A program made the translations under genes and the position numbers. From Irpex lacteus (lineage: Eukaryota > Basidiomycota > Agaricomycetes > Polyporales > Irpicaceae): 64,000 bases of DNA. Every line of letters begins with the position of its first letter. Within the stretch, counting starts at the first letter, position 1. This document shows, in pieces, positions 49,593 to 64,000 of the stretch. A model generated the notes under the pieces. That model had not been told where the DNA came from, searched no databases, and was given only the letters and a program-made list of their open reading frames with translations. Where the stretch lies: assembly GCA_001986395.2 (NCBI GenBank), contig MQVO02000022.1:1-64000 (forward strand), read 5' to 3'.

Positions 49593-50788
49593 TCATGCAA
49601 TGCGAACCTTGTGCCCAGCAGGCTGCTCGCTCTCCTCATTAAAGATGTTGATGTCCCAGCGGGGGTTATAGTTGTACGGGGTGTTGAACCTAAAGTGGCG
49701 GTCCTTGCCGATAGAGGTGATAGCGTCGTAGTCTTCCTTTGTGAGTTCTACTTGCTTGAAGTTCGAGATGATGCGGTCTACGAAGGAGTACGTTAACATC
49801 TGTCTGAGAAGGAAGACAGGTTTCTGAAGGAAGATAGGAAGATGGGTTTATGAATGGCACGTACCTTCCTGCACCGACTTCGGGATGACGCTAACACCCT
49901 CATCGTACGCGCCCCAGGCAATCAACACCTGCGCAGGCGTCGCCCCCAACCTATCCGCAATCTCCTTCACCTCCGGATAATCCACCAACTTCTGCAATCC
50001 CGCAAGATTATTCCCAAGCGGGCTATACGCCGTAACCAAAATCCCATGGTCACGACAGTACTTCACAAGCTCATACTGCGGGAGGAGGGGATGGCGTTCG
50101 ATCTGGTTGCACGCGGGGACGACGCCGGTGGCCTTGACGATGCCCTCGATGTGCTCGATCGTGAAGTTGGAGACGCCGATGGCTTTGACCTTTCCGGTCT
50201 CTTTGACTTTGATGAGCGCTTTCCAGGTCTCGACGAGCGTGAAGTCGTCGGTGACGACTACTTCTTTTTGCCCTTTGGATTCGGAGTAGGTGAAGAGCGG
50301 GCCGGGAGGGAAGTTGACGGGCCAGTGGATGACTGCAGGGATGGGTTGGTGAGTTGGAGTGGGATATGGTAGCGTGCGACTTACGGTAGAGATCGAGGTA
50401 GTCGACGCCGAGCTGGGAGAGAGTCAGGTCGAGGTCTTTCTCGACGAGATCGGGGTTGTGCGAGTTGTTCCAGAGCTTGGAGGTGATGAAGAGCTCCTCG
50501 CGCTTTACGACGGAGGGGATGACCTTCTTGAGCGCCGCGCCGACTTCATCCTGGTTCTCGTAGATGAGGGCGGCGTCGATGTGCCTGTATCCGTTACGGA
50601 TAGCGTGCTCAACCTAACATATCAATGTGAGATCAGGAATCAGGATTCACGACGGATCAGTTATCAGGACACGCGATATGGATACGTACGGCGTTCTCGA
50701 CTTCCTTGGGCTTGGAGAGCCAGGTGCCGAGGCCGATCTGAGCGACGGGTGCACCGGTGGAGAGCTTGAGGATCTTGCCGAAGGACAT
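49593..50788 (-). CDS. aldo/keto reductase (AKR superfamily)
   Basis: This is an NADPH-dependent carbonyl reductase of the AKR1/AKR3-like type, cytosolic, of about 320 residues. The catalytic tetrad is visible: Asp and Tyr in [17 protein letters not shown], Lys in ELFITSKLW and His in YLDLYLIHWPVN. Cofactor and fold motifs include [46 protein letters not shown] and [11 protein letters not shown]. The C-terminal loop is [12 protein letters not shown]. Three introns (about 50672-50612, 50384-50334 and 49862-49800) are removed. The start at 50788 ([15 protein letters not shown]) is canonical. Fungal relatives reduce aldehydes, glyceraldehyde or aldoses; the substrate here cannot be read from sequence. 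A TATA box lies 83 bases upstream. Confidence 0.95.
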
Positions 50789-50870
50789 AGTGGTTGGTAG
50801 TGGGATGGGATGGGAGAAAGAGAGAAAGAGGTGGGAGAGAGAGAACGAGGCTGGACCGACGACGAGCTGC

Positions 50871-50877
50871 TTTTATA
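50871..50877 (-). promoter_or_regulatory. TATA box of the aldo/keto reductase gene
   Basis: The minus strand reads TATAAAA about 83 bases upstream of the ATG, followed by a purine/pyrimidine-rich leader. Position and match are typical of a fungal core promoter. Confidence 0.55.
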
Positions 50878-53199
50878 TGTTTCCGTGGGGGTCATGGCAT
50901 GCGACACCACCTGCGTATGACACAATGGGACGGACCGAGTGCGGTCCGTGGGTTGTTTGCGGACCTCGTTGGTCATCCTCGCAGAGGGACGCGGGAGGAT
51001 GAGTTCTAGCGGTGGGACCGGGACAGTCACACAGTGAACACCTTTCTTCAAGCAGTAGTTCCCTGGGATTAGTTCACCTCATCTTGCGGTCATACACCAA
51101 GCGCATGTTCGTGCTGCTCTGTAGCTCTGAAACCACTCCAATCCTTTGTTTTCTGCATGCCGTGTGTATATATGCAGGACCTCCGTGCGGCGTTCAGTTC
51201 CTCGAAAGCTTGATCACACTTGATCAGTACGGCTCACGCGGGCCGAATACGGCAACGCGATCGATTTGATTGGTCACGGTCACGTGCTGTAGAGGTGGCC
51301 CCATTCAAGGTGCGGGTTTTGATCGTGGAAGATTACTGTCACTGTGCTGGCCACCGGAGGTACTCTTCACGACCTTAGGGATGAAGCAATGAAGAAGCGG
51401 CGGCGACGTACAAACCAGTGGTGACGACATCACTTCGTAGGGATCTCGCGAATTCGTATGACGCGAAGTCTACGTGGCTACGACGGTCCTGACAGCAACA
51501 GGTATCGTCGTTAGCCCCAGGCAGATGTTCTCATATACGCAGTATAGTACTCACCAGAGCGGTTTGATCACAGGTTTTACTGCACCACGTGCGGTGTGCA
51601 CAGTCGTCGATTTGGTGTCTGCTCGCGGCGGCCAAAGCACAGTGGTATTACAGAGCACATCAGCCTTGTTGGCGTGCAGCTAACGAGTTGCTGTCCTGCG
51701 GCATGGTGGCAACTTGCAAGTCAAGAGTGCTGCGGCGGCGTGGCAACAAGCATTGACAGCAGCAAGTAGCATGTGATTACCGCCTCTGATTGGCCTGCAA
51801 GCTGCCAGGACGCCTCATATCGAAGAATATGCCAGCGAAACACGACGATCCGTGGCGTTCACAGGTGAGAACACGCTGCATTGACCATGACTTTACATAG
51901 GGGAAACTCATAACACGAAAGTTGGGGAATAGGTTTATTAGTCTTAGCTGTACAGCCAAGTGAGTGTTAATTACTACTCATATGCCCACCATACCACGGC
52001 TAACCAATTTATAACAGTACGTTTAATGATTTAAACGCAATTACCGTCAATCTAGGAAGCCACAACACGTCTCACGCTTGCCATGACCTCACCGTCGTCC
52101 CCGGTGAACACACGGTCTCATCATGAAGGGCGCATGGATGTGGGGTGCTTGCTTGGATGTTCACATATCGCCGTATGAACGCTTGGAAGCCGGCGTGGCT
52201 GCTCTGCCAGTTTATAGTAAAGTGGGTTGGTATGAGTATAGCTACTTGCACTGTCTCTCACCCGCTTCCACGACCACGACACATCACCTCTTCCTCCCGT
52301 CAAATGTGGCCAAAATGGACGTTAGCCACTAACCCCGCGTCCGTCCGCCGCAGCCAGTTGACAGTGCATAGATGATAGGATACGTCGGCGTTGCATGTGG
52401 AATTCATATTCAGGATCGAGGATCGTCATGCATAAGTACTTTCTATATACTCAATCAGATTTACTGTATAATGGCCCGGGGTTTGGTGAAGTGTTCTGAT
52501 TCTGTCCAATGCAATGTATCTCGGCGTAGTACGTTCCGAGACCGCTATTCATAAGTTTATGTCTCTCTGAATATTCCAGCTGAGACTGAGTACCATCAGG
52601 CTCGGACACGTTACGGGCGCTGAACATTCTACACTTTGGTCTCTTCCCTCATCCTATCGTCTTCCGTTCAGCACTCTATCTTTCTGCTCTCAAGCGTCTG
52701 GTTTGCAGCTCATAACGCGAACGGTCCGAAGCTGTGAGGACCTGAGCAGCACATGGGCTTCTGACGCACATGACTACTTGGACGACCTGCATGACCAGCC
52801 TATCTCTCGCAGATACATAGCATAGGATAGGACACAGGACACACTCGTCCGCACCGACATACACTTACCATTACGACTATCTGCCTTGTCCTAAGAGCTC
52901 ATAGAAACGTTCCTCGTATTCTGTTCTAAATCACGACTGCACACATACATTCATACCTCGGCTCGATAAGTCGAACGCAAGGCTTTCACGTGTTGGAGGG
53001 GTGTATAGACCGAGAAGAAGGGAAGGAAGGTTAACGGTTCGCCTGATTCTCGGTGCGTATTATATATGACACGCTGCGGTCATCGTCTGTGCCCTACTTC
53101 GGACTAATAATATGCATTGCTGATGCTGACGACCATGCAGCCCAATCACAGAATCGTTTCTCTCTTACGCCCCCATCGAACAACCTATAACCGTCAATA
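50878..53199. other. gene-poor region between divergent genes
   Basis: About 2.3 kb lies between the aldo/keto reductase and the Rho GEF, with only short open frames (under 90 codons) and no recognised domain. It has to contain both promoters. The stretch around 51960-52050 is AT-rich. No tRNA-like cloverleaf was found by eye. Confidence 0.5.
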
Positions 53200-56100
53200 A
53201 TGATGGCTGCAACCATTAACACCACCGCTACCACCGGCAGTCTGGACCCCCAGGAAACCACCACGCGACGAGAACGAGGCAGGTCCGTGCCAACAGGCGT
53301 TCCGTCACACTCACACTTTGAAAGCAACAGCCACACAGGGACAGGACCCGGCACTTCACCTTCTTCTTCTTCTCCTTTACTTTCACCTCCACCGTCCACA
53401 TCGCCTCCTCTGCCCCCTCGCTCGCCCCTGAGACCCAAGGCGAATTCAGTGGGTTCCGTCATCTCTGCCCTTACCACCACCACCACCACCAATACTACCA
53501 CTGGTACAAGCACTGCAAGCACAATCGACTGGCGATCGTCGATCGCATCCGTCACGTCCACACACACCACCGAATCAGAATCTCCAATGACACTATCGCA
53601 CGCTCGCAGCCTCGGCACGCTCTCTTCTGCGCTGATGGATCCCACTCATCCCACTCATCCTACCACCACTCCCAATCCGAGATTGCGGCCAAAGACGCCA
53701 GAGAAACCACTCCCGCGCCCGCCCCCCTCGCCGGTGCCACTCCCACTCGAGGAGGTCGCAGAAGAACAAGAACAAGAACATGAGGAGGAAGAGCAGAGTG
53801 ATCTGGCATCGCTCATGCCGCCTACTACGCCCTCTAGCTCGACCGTGTCGAAACGGGTGCATGCGTTGCTAGAGCTTCTATCCTCCGAACGCGCGTACGC
53901 CTCCGATCTGGCGTTGATACGCGATATCCACATCCCCCTGGCATTAGGTGCGTCTCAGCCAGTCGTATAGAGGTATTCCCTCATCCGTGGTCAGACTCAC
54001 TGACGGGTTGCCAGGACACTCCGCCCCATTCCAAACGACCCCTCCGACCCCTCCCTCATCAGGATCCTCCTCACGCACCACCTCCACCGCCTCCGACTCC
54101 TCCAATGCGAACGGGTACGGCAGCCCGCCGATGATGGAGAAGGACGCGAAGATCATCTTTATGAACGTTGCGGACATTGCGATTTTCTCGGATATGTTCA
54201 CGGAGAGGCTGGAGGAGGCGTTGGGAGGTGTGCTTGAGGGGGGCACGGGGAGCGATCGTGTGGGAGCGTTGTTCCTGGAAATGGTGCGTGTTCTGGTGTT
54301 CTGTTCATTTACCGTTGCCGCATGACGCACGTTGCGTTTGTCGCCTTTCCGGCCGCCCGAGTTAAACTGACCTTGCTCGTTCTACAGATCCCCCAGCTTG
54401 AACCATTGTATGGGAGCTATGTCACGCGGCATCCGACCGCGCTCGAGCACCTGAACAGTCTACCGCAAACACCGGCGTTGACGGCGTACCTGGCCCATAC
54501 GCGAACGCTAGCGCAGAGTCTCACGCACGCGTGGGACCTGCCGTCTCTTCTTATTAAACCCGTGCAGCGGCTGCTCAAGTATTCGTTGTTGCTGAATGCG
54601 ATCATCGAGGAGACGCCGGACGCGCATCCGGACAAGGAGTATCTGAAGGAGGCGCGGAAGAAGATGGAGGAGGTGGCGCATGGGGTGAATGAGGGGAGGA
54701 GACGGAGGGAGGTCGTGAAGGAGGTGTTGACGGGCGTGCCGATGAAGAAACCGGGGGACGTGAAGGCGAAGAAGAAGGGGCTGAATGTGAATGTTGCGGC
54801 GTCTGTTAGTCTGGGGAGGATGAAGAGTATACGGGGGGCGGGACTGAAGGCGAAGGAGGGCGTTGAGGCGAACCAGGAGGCTGAGCAGGTCGCAAGGATG
54901 GGCGAGGAGCTCAGGGCGTGCGAGGCGTTCATCCGGACGTTCGCCAAGGAGGCCGCACGCTGGAGCAAGACGTTGACGGCTATGGTCGACGGGCTGCGCA
55001 AGTGGACCGTCAGCTTCGGGCACGTTATAGGCGTTATAACGGAACAGCCGTCCGAGGCGTTCGACGCCTTCCATACGGTGATCGTGTACCGGCTGCTGCC
55101 CATCTGCGAGAAGCTGGACGGGGTGATACATGATCAGCTGTTCACGCAGCTCGGTCGTCTGACGGACTCGACGAGCGCACCGGAGCGTCTGCTCGAGGCC
55201 ATGCGGACGCTGGAGCCGCTTCATTACGGCCTGTTAAACTTTAACGTATCGAAGTCGAGGCCTCCGCCGCAATTGCTCGAAGCCTCGCAGTCGTACGTCG
55301 CCCTCCGCGCACAGCTCTTCGCGGAGCTGCCGAAGTATCTGGAGTTGCTGCATCGCGGGATCGTAGCCGCCGTGATGCAGTTCGCCGCGTGGCAGACGGA
55401 GTTTTGGAGAGCGGTGAGGGAGAAGTGGTCTGAGCTTTGGGACGCGTTGAAGGTGGAGGGGGAGATGCAGGGGGAGGCGACGGAGACGTTGAAGGTGTGG
55501 TGGAGTCGGTTCGCGCAGGTTGAGGCGAACGTTGCTGGGCTCAATATCGTTCGTGCCCCGGATAAGAAGGATCGGGACAGAGACAAGTCGGTGACGAGGC
55601 CGCCTATGCGAGGGAGAGGGAGGAGCTTCACTGGTATGCCGCCGGAGAATGGCGCGACACCGTCGGCTGCGGTTTTATCTACGCTTGCGGCCCTCGACCC
55701 GACGCATATGGTGCCGCCCTCTTCGGCGTCATCACAGACTATGGTGGCTTCTCCCACTAGCATGAAGAGTCGGCAATTGGAGAGAAAGGGCTCGAATGAG
55801 AGTCTGCACTCGAAACATTCTGGGAAGTCGTCCAAGTCGACGAAGAGCCGACCTTCGCACAAGTACAGCAACAGCAGCGCGTCTTACCAACCTAATCTTG
55901 TTCCCCCCCTTCATGACAACGGCGGGTACACAGCGAAGCCCGGATACCACCGTACGACGAGCATGCCAATCTCTCTACCTATGCCCTTGCGCAAGTCGTC
56001 CTCTCAAGGCCGACTACTGGACGCGCAATATGACACCTATGCATCTACACCAGAGGCTTCCACCGAACACCTGGAGGAACCGACGGTGCGCGGTCGGATG

Positions 56101-56538
56101 TCTCGCAAGCCGAGCATGAAACGACGCATCACAGATACCCTCGAGAACTTCCGACCAGTCACTCCCACATCGACTTCGCGGCATCGTCGCTCGCCGTCGT
56201 TACCCTCCATGGGACAGCTCAATATCAGCACCCCCGAACCGTCACCCAGACAAGCCTCGTTCCCCGTACAGCGCACCGTCGCGGCTATACCCTCGATGTA
56301 CGAATGCCGCGTCGTGCATCCGTGTTATCCGCCGCAAGGAACCCAATACAACAAACTGCCATTTTTTGCCCTCGAGATTGGCGACGTATTCGATGTCATA
56401 CGGGAAGAAGGGCATCCGTCCGAGCATCCTGAGCTCCCGTTGGTCCTTGATGATGGCGAGGATTGTTTGCTTCTCGTTCGAAACAGGAGAGGCGAGCTGG
56501 GGTGGGCCCTGGCGAGTTTCTTGTTACCTGTGGATTGA
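53200..56538 (+). CDS. Rho/Cdc42 guanine nucleotide exchange factor with DH, BAR and SH3 domains
   Basis: This is a Gef1/Tuba-type exchange factor of about 1060 residues. An N-terminal Ser/Thr/Pro-rich disordered region with ACC repeats precedes the DH domain. That domain starts at VHALLELLSSERAYASDLALI (about residue 220), continues with MEKDAKIIFMNVADIAIFSDMF and LEPLYGSYVTRHPTALEHL, and contains LPSLLIKPVQRLLKYSLLL, the conserved DH helix. No PH domain is evident. A BAR-like helical region (about residues 530-780) replaces it, with ACEAFIRTFAKEAARWSKTL and EALKVWWSRFAQVEANVAGL-type helices. A basic Ser-rich linker leads to a C-terminal SH3-like domain (YECRVVHPC, FFALEIGDVFDVIREE, ELGWALASFLLPVD). 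The DH-BAR layout matches fission yeast Gef1, a Cdc42 activator. Introns lie at about 53947-54015 and 54283-54387. It probably acts at the cell cortex in polarity or septation. Confidence 0.9.
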
Positions 56539-57066
56539 TGTGACTTATGTGCTCTATCTTCCTCACTCATCTTCTCGCTTTCCATCTACTACTATTTATT
56601 GGTTATTTCTCATGATTTCTAGCATGCTCTTTCTCTCTTTTATCTCCTCTGTTCCCCTCTCTGATTATCGCAACTGACACAGACTATCCATGTTTGCAAA
56701 TACCAGCATACTGTAACTGTATACCATAGACTAATCTTCCGGATCCCATGTTTCCATTCATTTCGTACGTCATCGTCTTTCAATCATGCAATGTACCCAT
56801 GTAGATATAGCTTGTACACCAAAAGGAACTTGTATACGGATTTAACTGACTGCCTCAGCCCTGCTTCAAGCGTACTTATCTTGGTTATGAGTTCAGTCCC
56901 GCAGTCTGCTGGACTCAGGAGCTCCTATTACTGCATATAGTAACCGTCGGTAACACGTATACGCGATATCACTTCCACTGGGAGCGTCAATCCACTCTGT
57001 AACGTTTACGACCACCGACCTGGCGCGAACTCTTCGCGTCGTCGCCAGCATTTAACGACAGCGACC
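56539..57066. other. intergenic, GEF 3' / PMR1 5'
   Basis: This is a same-strand gap. The left half is T-rich and probably 3' UTR. The right half is the PMR1 promoter and leader. No further feature was seen. Confidence 0.5.
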
Positions 57067-60962
<3,896 letters not shown>

Positions 60963-61194
60963 AAATGGGAGTTGCACGTATGCAAGTGCGTATTTTGTGT
61001 AGAGGGCTTTTGTAGAGATTCATCGCTATCGTCGTCTTAGTATTATTATTCTGGGTAGTATAGTCAAGCACACTGTTATATCAACACGTCCATGGATATT
61101 TTGCAAAGCAAGAACTAAAGCCCCAAATCTACGACCTATATTGTGTTTACATAAAGCAAATGGTGACAACGAGCATGACAAAGTAACGGAATCG

Positions 61195-64000
61195 CTACAT
61201 GATGGGGGACAGCGGCTCGTTGTGTAGTTCAGATACGGGTTGCCCATCGGCATCCAGTGGCCAGAAATTGTTTTTGAGGAAACCGTCGGGATCGTACTTA
61301 CGCTTGAGTGCAGCTAGACGGTCCCAGTTCTTTCCGAAAGATGCCATTACTCGCGACGGCGGTTCATGACGAGCAAGGAACTAACAGAATAAAGTCATTA
61401 GAGCGTATCGATTAGTGCTGAAGATGAGATCGCTCACAGTAGGGAATGGTCCTCCTACTGAGACTGGTTTGATAGTCTTGTCCATCCACTGTGAAGGGAA
61501 GGTTAATCATTCATGCCAGCTATTCTGTCCCCAACTTGACTTACGTCCTCTGCCGTAGTGATACACCTAGGATCATCAATCCCCATATCCCACTGATGCA
61601 GAGCGGCTACAGTCCAAATAGATTCCCTCTGCTCCTTCGGGATCGCAGTGTCGTCGTAGTCTCCGATGGCCCCGCCGCATAACTCGAAGATCCATGCTGA
61701 AAACGCAAGCGCATCTCATAAGCTTCTGATCCGTGTACTTGGTCAGAAGTAGAATACATACTGCAGCCAATAGGCGTGTCCGCGAACCGGATGACGGTCT
61801 CATGAATTGTATCGTCCGGCAAAGAATGTATAAGAGACGAACGGAGGAACCATTGCCTACCAGCTACCACACAGAATTAGCTTATTTTGCTCATATCATA
61901 GATGGAGATGCGTACCTTTCCCTCTCAGTATTTGAGCGATACTATCCTGCTGGAATAGATAGCTCTTCTCGTTTACCTCGTTCAACAGGCACCTTTCACC
62001 ATCCCAGCTTGAAATGGCCTGCAAATAAGGAAGACCGTCCTCCTTCGAGCCGAGATAGCAGAACTGGATGACGACAAGCGAGTCTTGATCGGCGGGTCCG
62101 GCTGTAAGCAGAACATTGGCATAGAGCTCGCGAGGTGCTCCTTTTATACAATCCCGGAAGTGTTTGATAAGAGAAGCCGCTGTGGCGCGGTGGAAGCGAC
62201 TGGTGGTGGATTATGAATAAGGTGTACCGATGTGGTCTGGGAATTTGTAGACTTACTAGATAAGGTTTCCAGCGAAGCAAACCGGAACTGGGTATGCTCT
62301 GGCTTTGTATCGAGTTGCGATCCCGAATGCCGGACCGGCTCCTCGAACAGCCCACCACAAATCTGCAGATGAATCAATAAGAACGCCTCAAACAGTAACG
62401 GTCCAAACTTTACCAGGATCTGCGTCTTTGTTGAGTATGACGATGGTACCATCCGCCAAGACCATTTCGACCTCCAGAAGACTGTCGATACTTAGGCCTC
62501 TCGACCGACTCAAGAATCCAAAGCCACCGAGAATCATAGTAGACGATCCTACCGGATGCGCAGATCTGCATTGACAGACCCGTTTAGTATCCAACTAGTT
62601 ATAGCTTGATAATAAAGTCGATAGTGACTTACGTAGGAATGTGATATGGCACCAGCCCGTCCTCAACAACCCCACTCACACTACTCACACCCTCTAACGC
62701 GTTCTCGGATGAGAACATGTCAAGCTCCTTTTGCCTCATACCTGCCCCAAAGGTGATATACGCATGCGAGTGTACAGGGCGAGGTGGCGCGATCGTGTTC
62801 AACGTGCCTTGCGCCAAGCTGAACGGACTGCTTCCTATACTAAGTGGAATATTGGAAGGGAAGGCACTCGGGAGGCCACTGAAGAGTGGAGGCATGAGGC
62901 TAGGGATAGGGCGAGAAACGGGATACATGGATGGAAGGGCCATTGAGGACGAGGAGGAAGAAGATGACATATATCCAAATGGATCCGTTGCGCCTGTTGG
63001 ATGGGAGGAGAACGAAGTGACAGGGGAGTTGCCACTGGAACCGTCAACAGGGGTGGTAGCAGAAGTATCGCCGCTTGTAGACCTGCTCATAGAGGAGCCT
63101 GAGGTAGAGGATGTTCCCTGAGCGGATGAAGTGGCAGATCCTCCCGAGTGCTGACGTCCAGCAAGAGGTGGTGGCATCTGAAGATGTGGGACGACAGGAT
63201 GGTCCGTTTCTGGTGAATGCATTCGACGTTTATTCGTAGGAGGCTGTCGTGGTGCTTCGCCGTCGACTTCTTCGGGGAGAGCAGGGCCTCTGAGAAATTG
63301 TGCAACAGTTTGAGAGGCACCGTCGTAGTTACGAAGTTCAGAGTCGGTTAGCGGAGGCATGGTGATAGGGCCTTTCACATCGTCTTCGTCATTATCCTCA
63401 CGACGCCTCTTTACTCCTGTCGACCCGCCCGACATTCCAGGAGTCGGCGATGATTCGGATGCTTGCGCCAACGGTAAAACTGATGCTGAGGGTCTGATAG
63501 CGAGGCGAGCCTTGCCTTTGCTCTTGGGTGCAGGCGTATCCTGCATTTTTGTGTAGTCGATCTCACCATCTGCAGCAGGTAGAGGAAGCTCGATGTCAAT
63601 GTTGCGTATGAGGCCCATGTCGATCACGACATCCCCTGCGACAGCCCAGCCAGCGATTCCATACCCGCCTGACCGCACTGACGGAGACAGCCCATGCTTG
63701 CGACAGAACTTGACTGTCTTGCTAACATCCTCGGCATCGAGCGGAGATACGACGATGCGTGCGCGAGGGATCAGTTTGCCATTAAACGTTTTGACACGTT
63801 CAGCAAAACTTTGATAGTGACGTGAGAGATCGATATGAAAGAAGAGCGATGGGAAGACAATCGGTCAGGATCTGAGTCCGAGCAAGCAGATTTGGCGATG
63901 AATGAGACGTACATAGGGTTTGAAGGGGTGCAGACCGGGCCCCTAACGAGAGAAATTAACTCGGTGCACAGCTGCTCATCGACAGTAGTAGGCGGCTGGA
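61195..64000 (-). CDS. FAD-linked oxidoreductase (PCMH/berberine-bridge type) with large internal insertion, 5' truncated by window edge
   Basis: The flavin-binding domain is recognisable from ARIVVSPLDAEDVSKTVKFC and LSPSVRSGGYGIAGWAVAGDVVIDMGLIRNIDI. After a long insertion it continues with HSHAYITFGAGMRQKELDMF and SAHPVGSSTMILGGFGFLSR, then LLEVEMVLADGTIV, ending DLWWAVRGAGPAFGIAT. The substrate domain follows, and the C-terminal BBE-type end is LKRKYDPDGFLKNNFWPLD before the stop at 61195-61197. Such enzymes oxidise alcohols, sugars or hydroxy acids with covalently or non-covalently bound FAD. Between the two halves of the FAD domain lies an uninterrupted stretch of about 230 residues. 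It is rich in Ser/Pro/Thr and carries basic patches GVKRRRED and NKRRMH. The first codons lie beyond 64000; the exon at 63910-64000 reads TTVDEQLCTELISLVRGPV. No signal peptide can be judged. Confidence 0.87.

Overview
The window is nuclear DNA from a basidiomycete fungus, most likely an Agaricomycete. Almost every gene is broken by many short introns (about 50-70 bases, donors of the GTRNGT type, acceptors YAG). The gene models join only when those introns are removed. Several products belong to families I know mainly from mushroom-forming fungi: two unnamed multi-pass membrane families, an ankyrin-like regulator family and an FAD oxidase. No operons, CRISPR arrays, rRNA, convincing tRNA or intact transposons are visible. 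|| Layout: 1-1.8 kb, no gene seen. 1.8-2.9 kb (+), spliceosome factor Cwc15. 3.3-8.5 kb (+), Elongator scaffold ELP1. 8.7-10.7 kb (-), a DUF1479 oxygenase-like protein, tail to tail with ELP1. 12.0-12.3 kb (-), a possible 69-residue one-helix protein. 12.3-16.3 kb, a gene-poor stretch. 16.3-19.9 kb (-), a very long Ser/acidic membrane-anchored protein, divergent from an F-BAR/SH3 cytokinesis protein at 20.4-23.5 kb (+). 24.9-27.0 kb (+), a secreted glucoamylase with a starch-binding domain. 27.7-29.9 kb (+), a Pus9/Rib2-type pseudouridine synthase, tail to tail with rRNA-processing factor EFG1 at 30.0-31.0 kb (-). 33.3-35.3 kb (+), a multi-pass membrane protein. 36.0-37.6 kb (-), an unnamed cytosolic protein with an unresolved start. 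39.4-44.1 kb, a metabolic trio: beta-propeller lactonase (+), class III CoA-transferase (+) and acyl-CoA:6-APA acyltransferase-like enzyme (-). 44.6-45.7 kb, one well-supported and one doubtful small protein gene. 45.9-48.5 kb (+), a second unnamed multi-pass membrane family. 49.6-50.8 kb (-), an aldo/keto reductase. 53.2-56.5 kb (+), a DH-BAR-SH3 Rho GEF. 57.1-61.0 kb (+), Golgi Ca/Mn pump PMR1. 61.2 kb to the right edge (-), a BBE/PCMH-type FAD oxidoreductase with a very large Ser-rich insertion, cut off at its 5' end. || How the genes relate: most are unrelated housekeeping genes. Cwc15, ELP1, the pseudouridine synthase and EFG1 all act in RNA processing or modification, but they do not form a cluster. 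The F-BAR protein and the DH-BAR GEF both belong to Cdc42/cytokinesis biology, 30 kb apart. The best candidate for a functional neighbourhood is 39.4-50.8 kb, where a lactonase, a CoA-transferase, an N-acyltransferase-like enzyme, an aldo/keto reductase, a membrane protein and small unknown proteins sit together. That this is a pathway is an inference. All exon joins were made by eye from splice signals and protein continuity, so outer CDS limits are firmer than internal boundaries.
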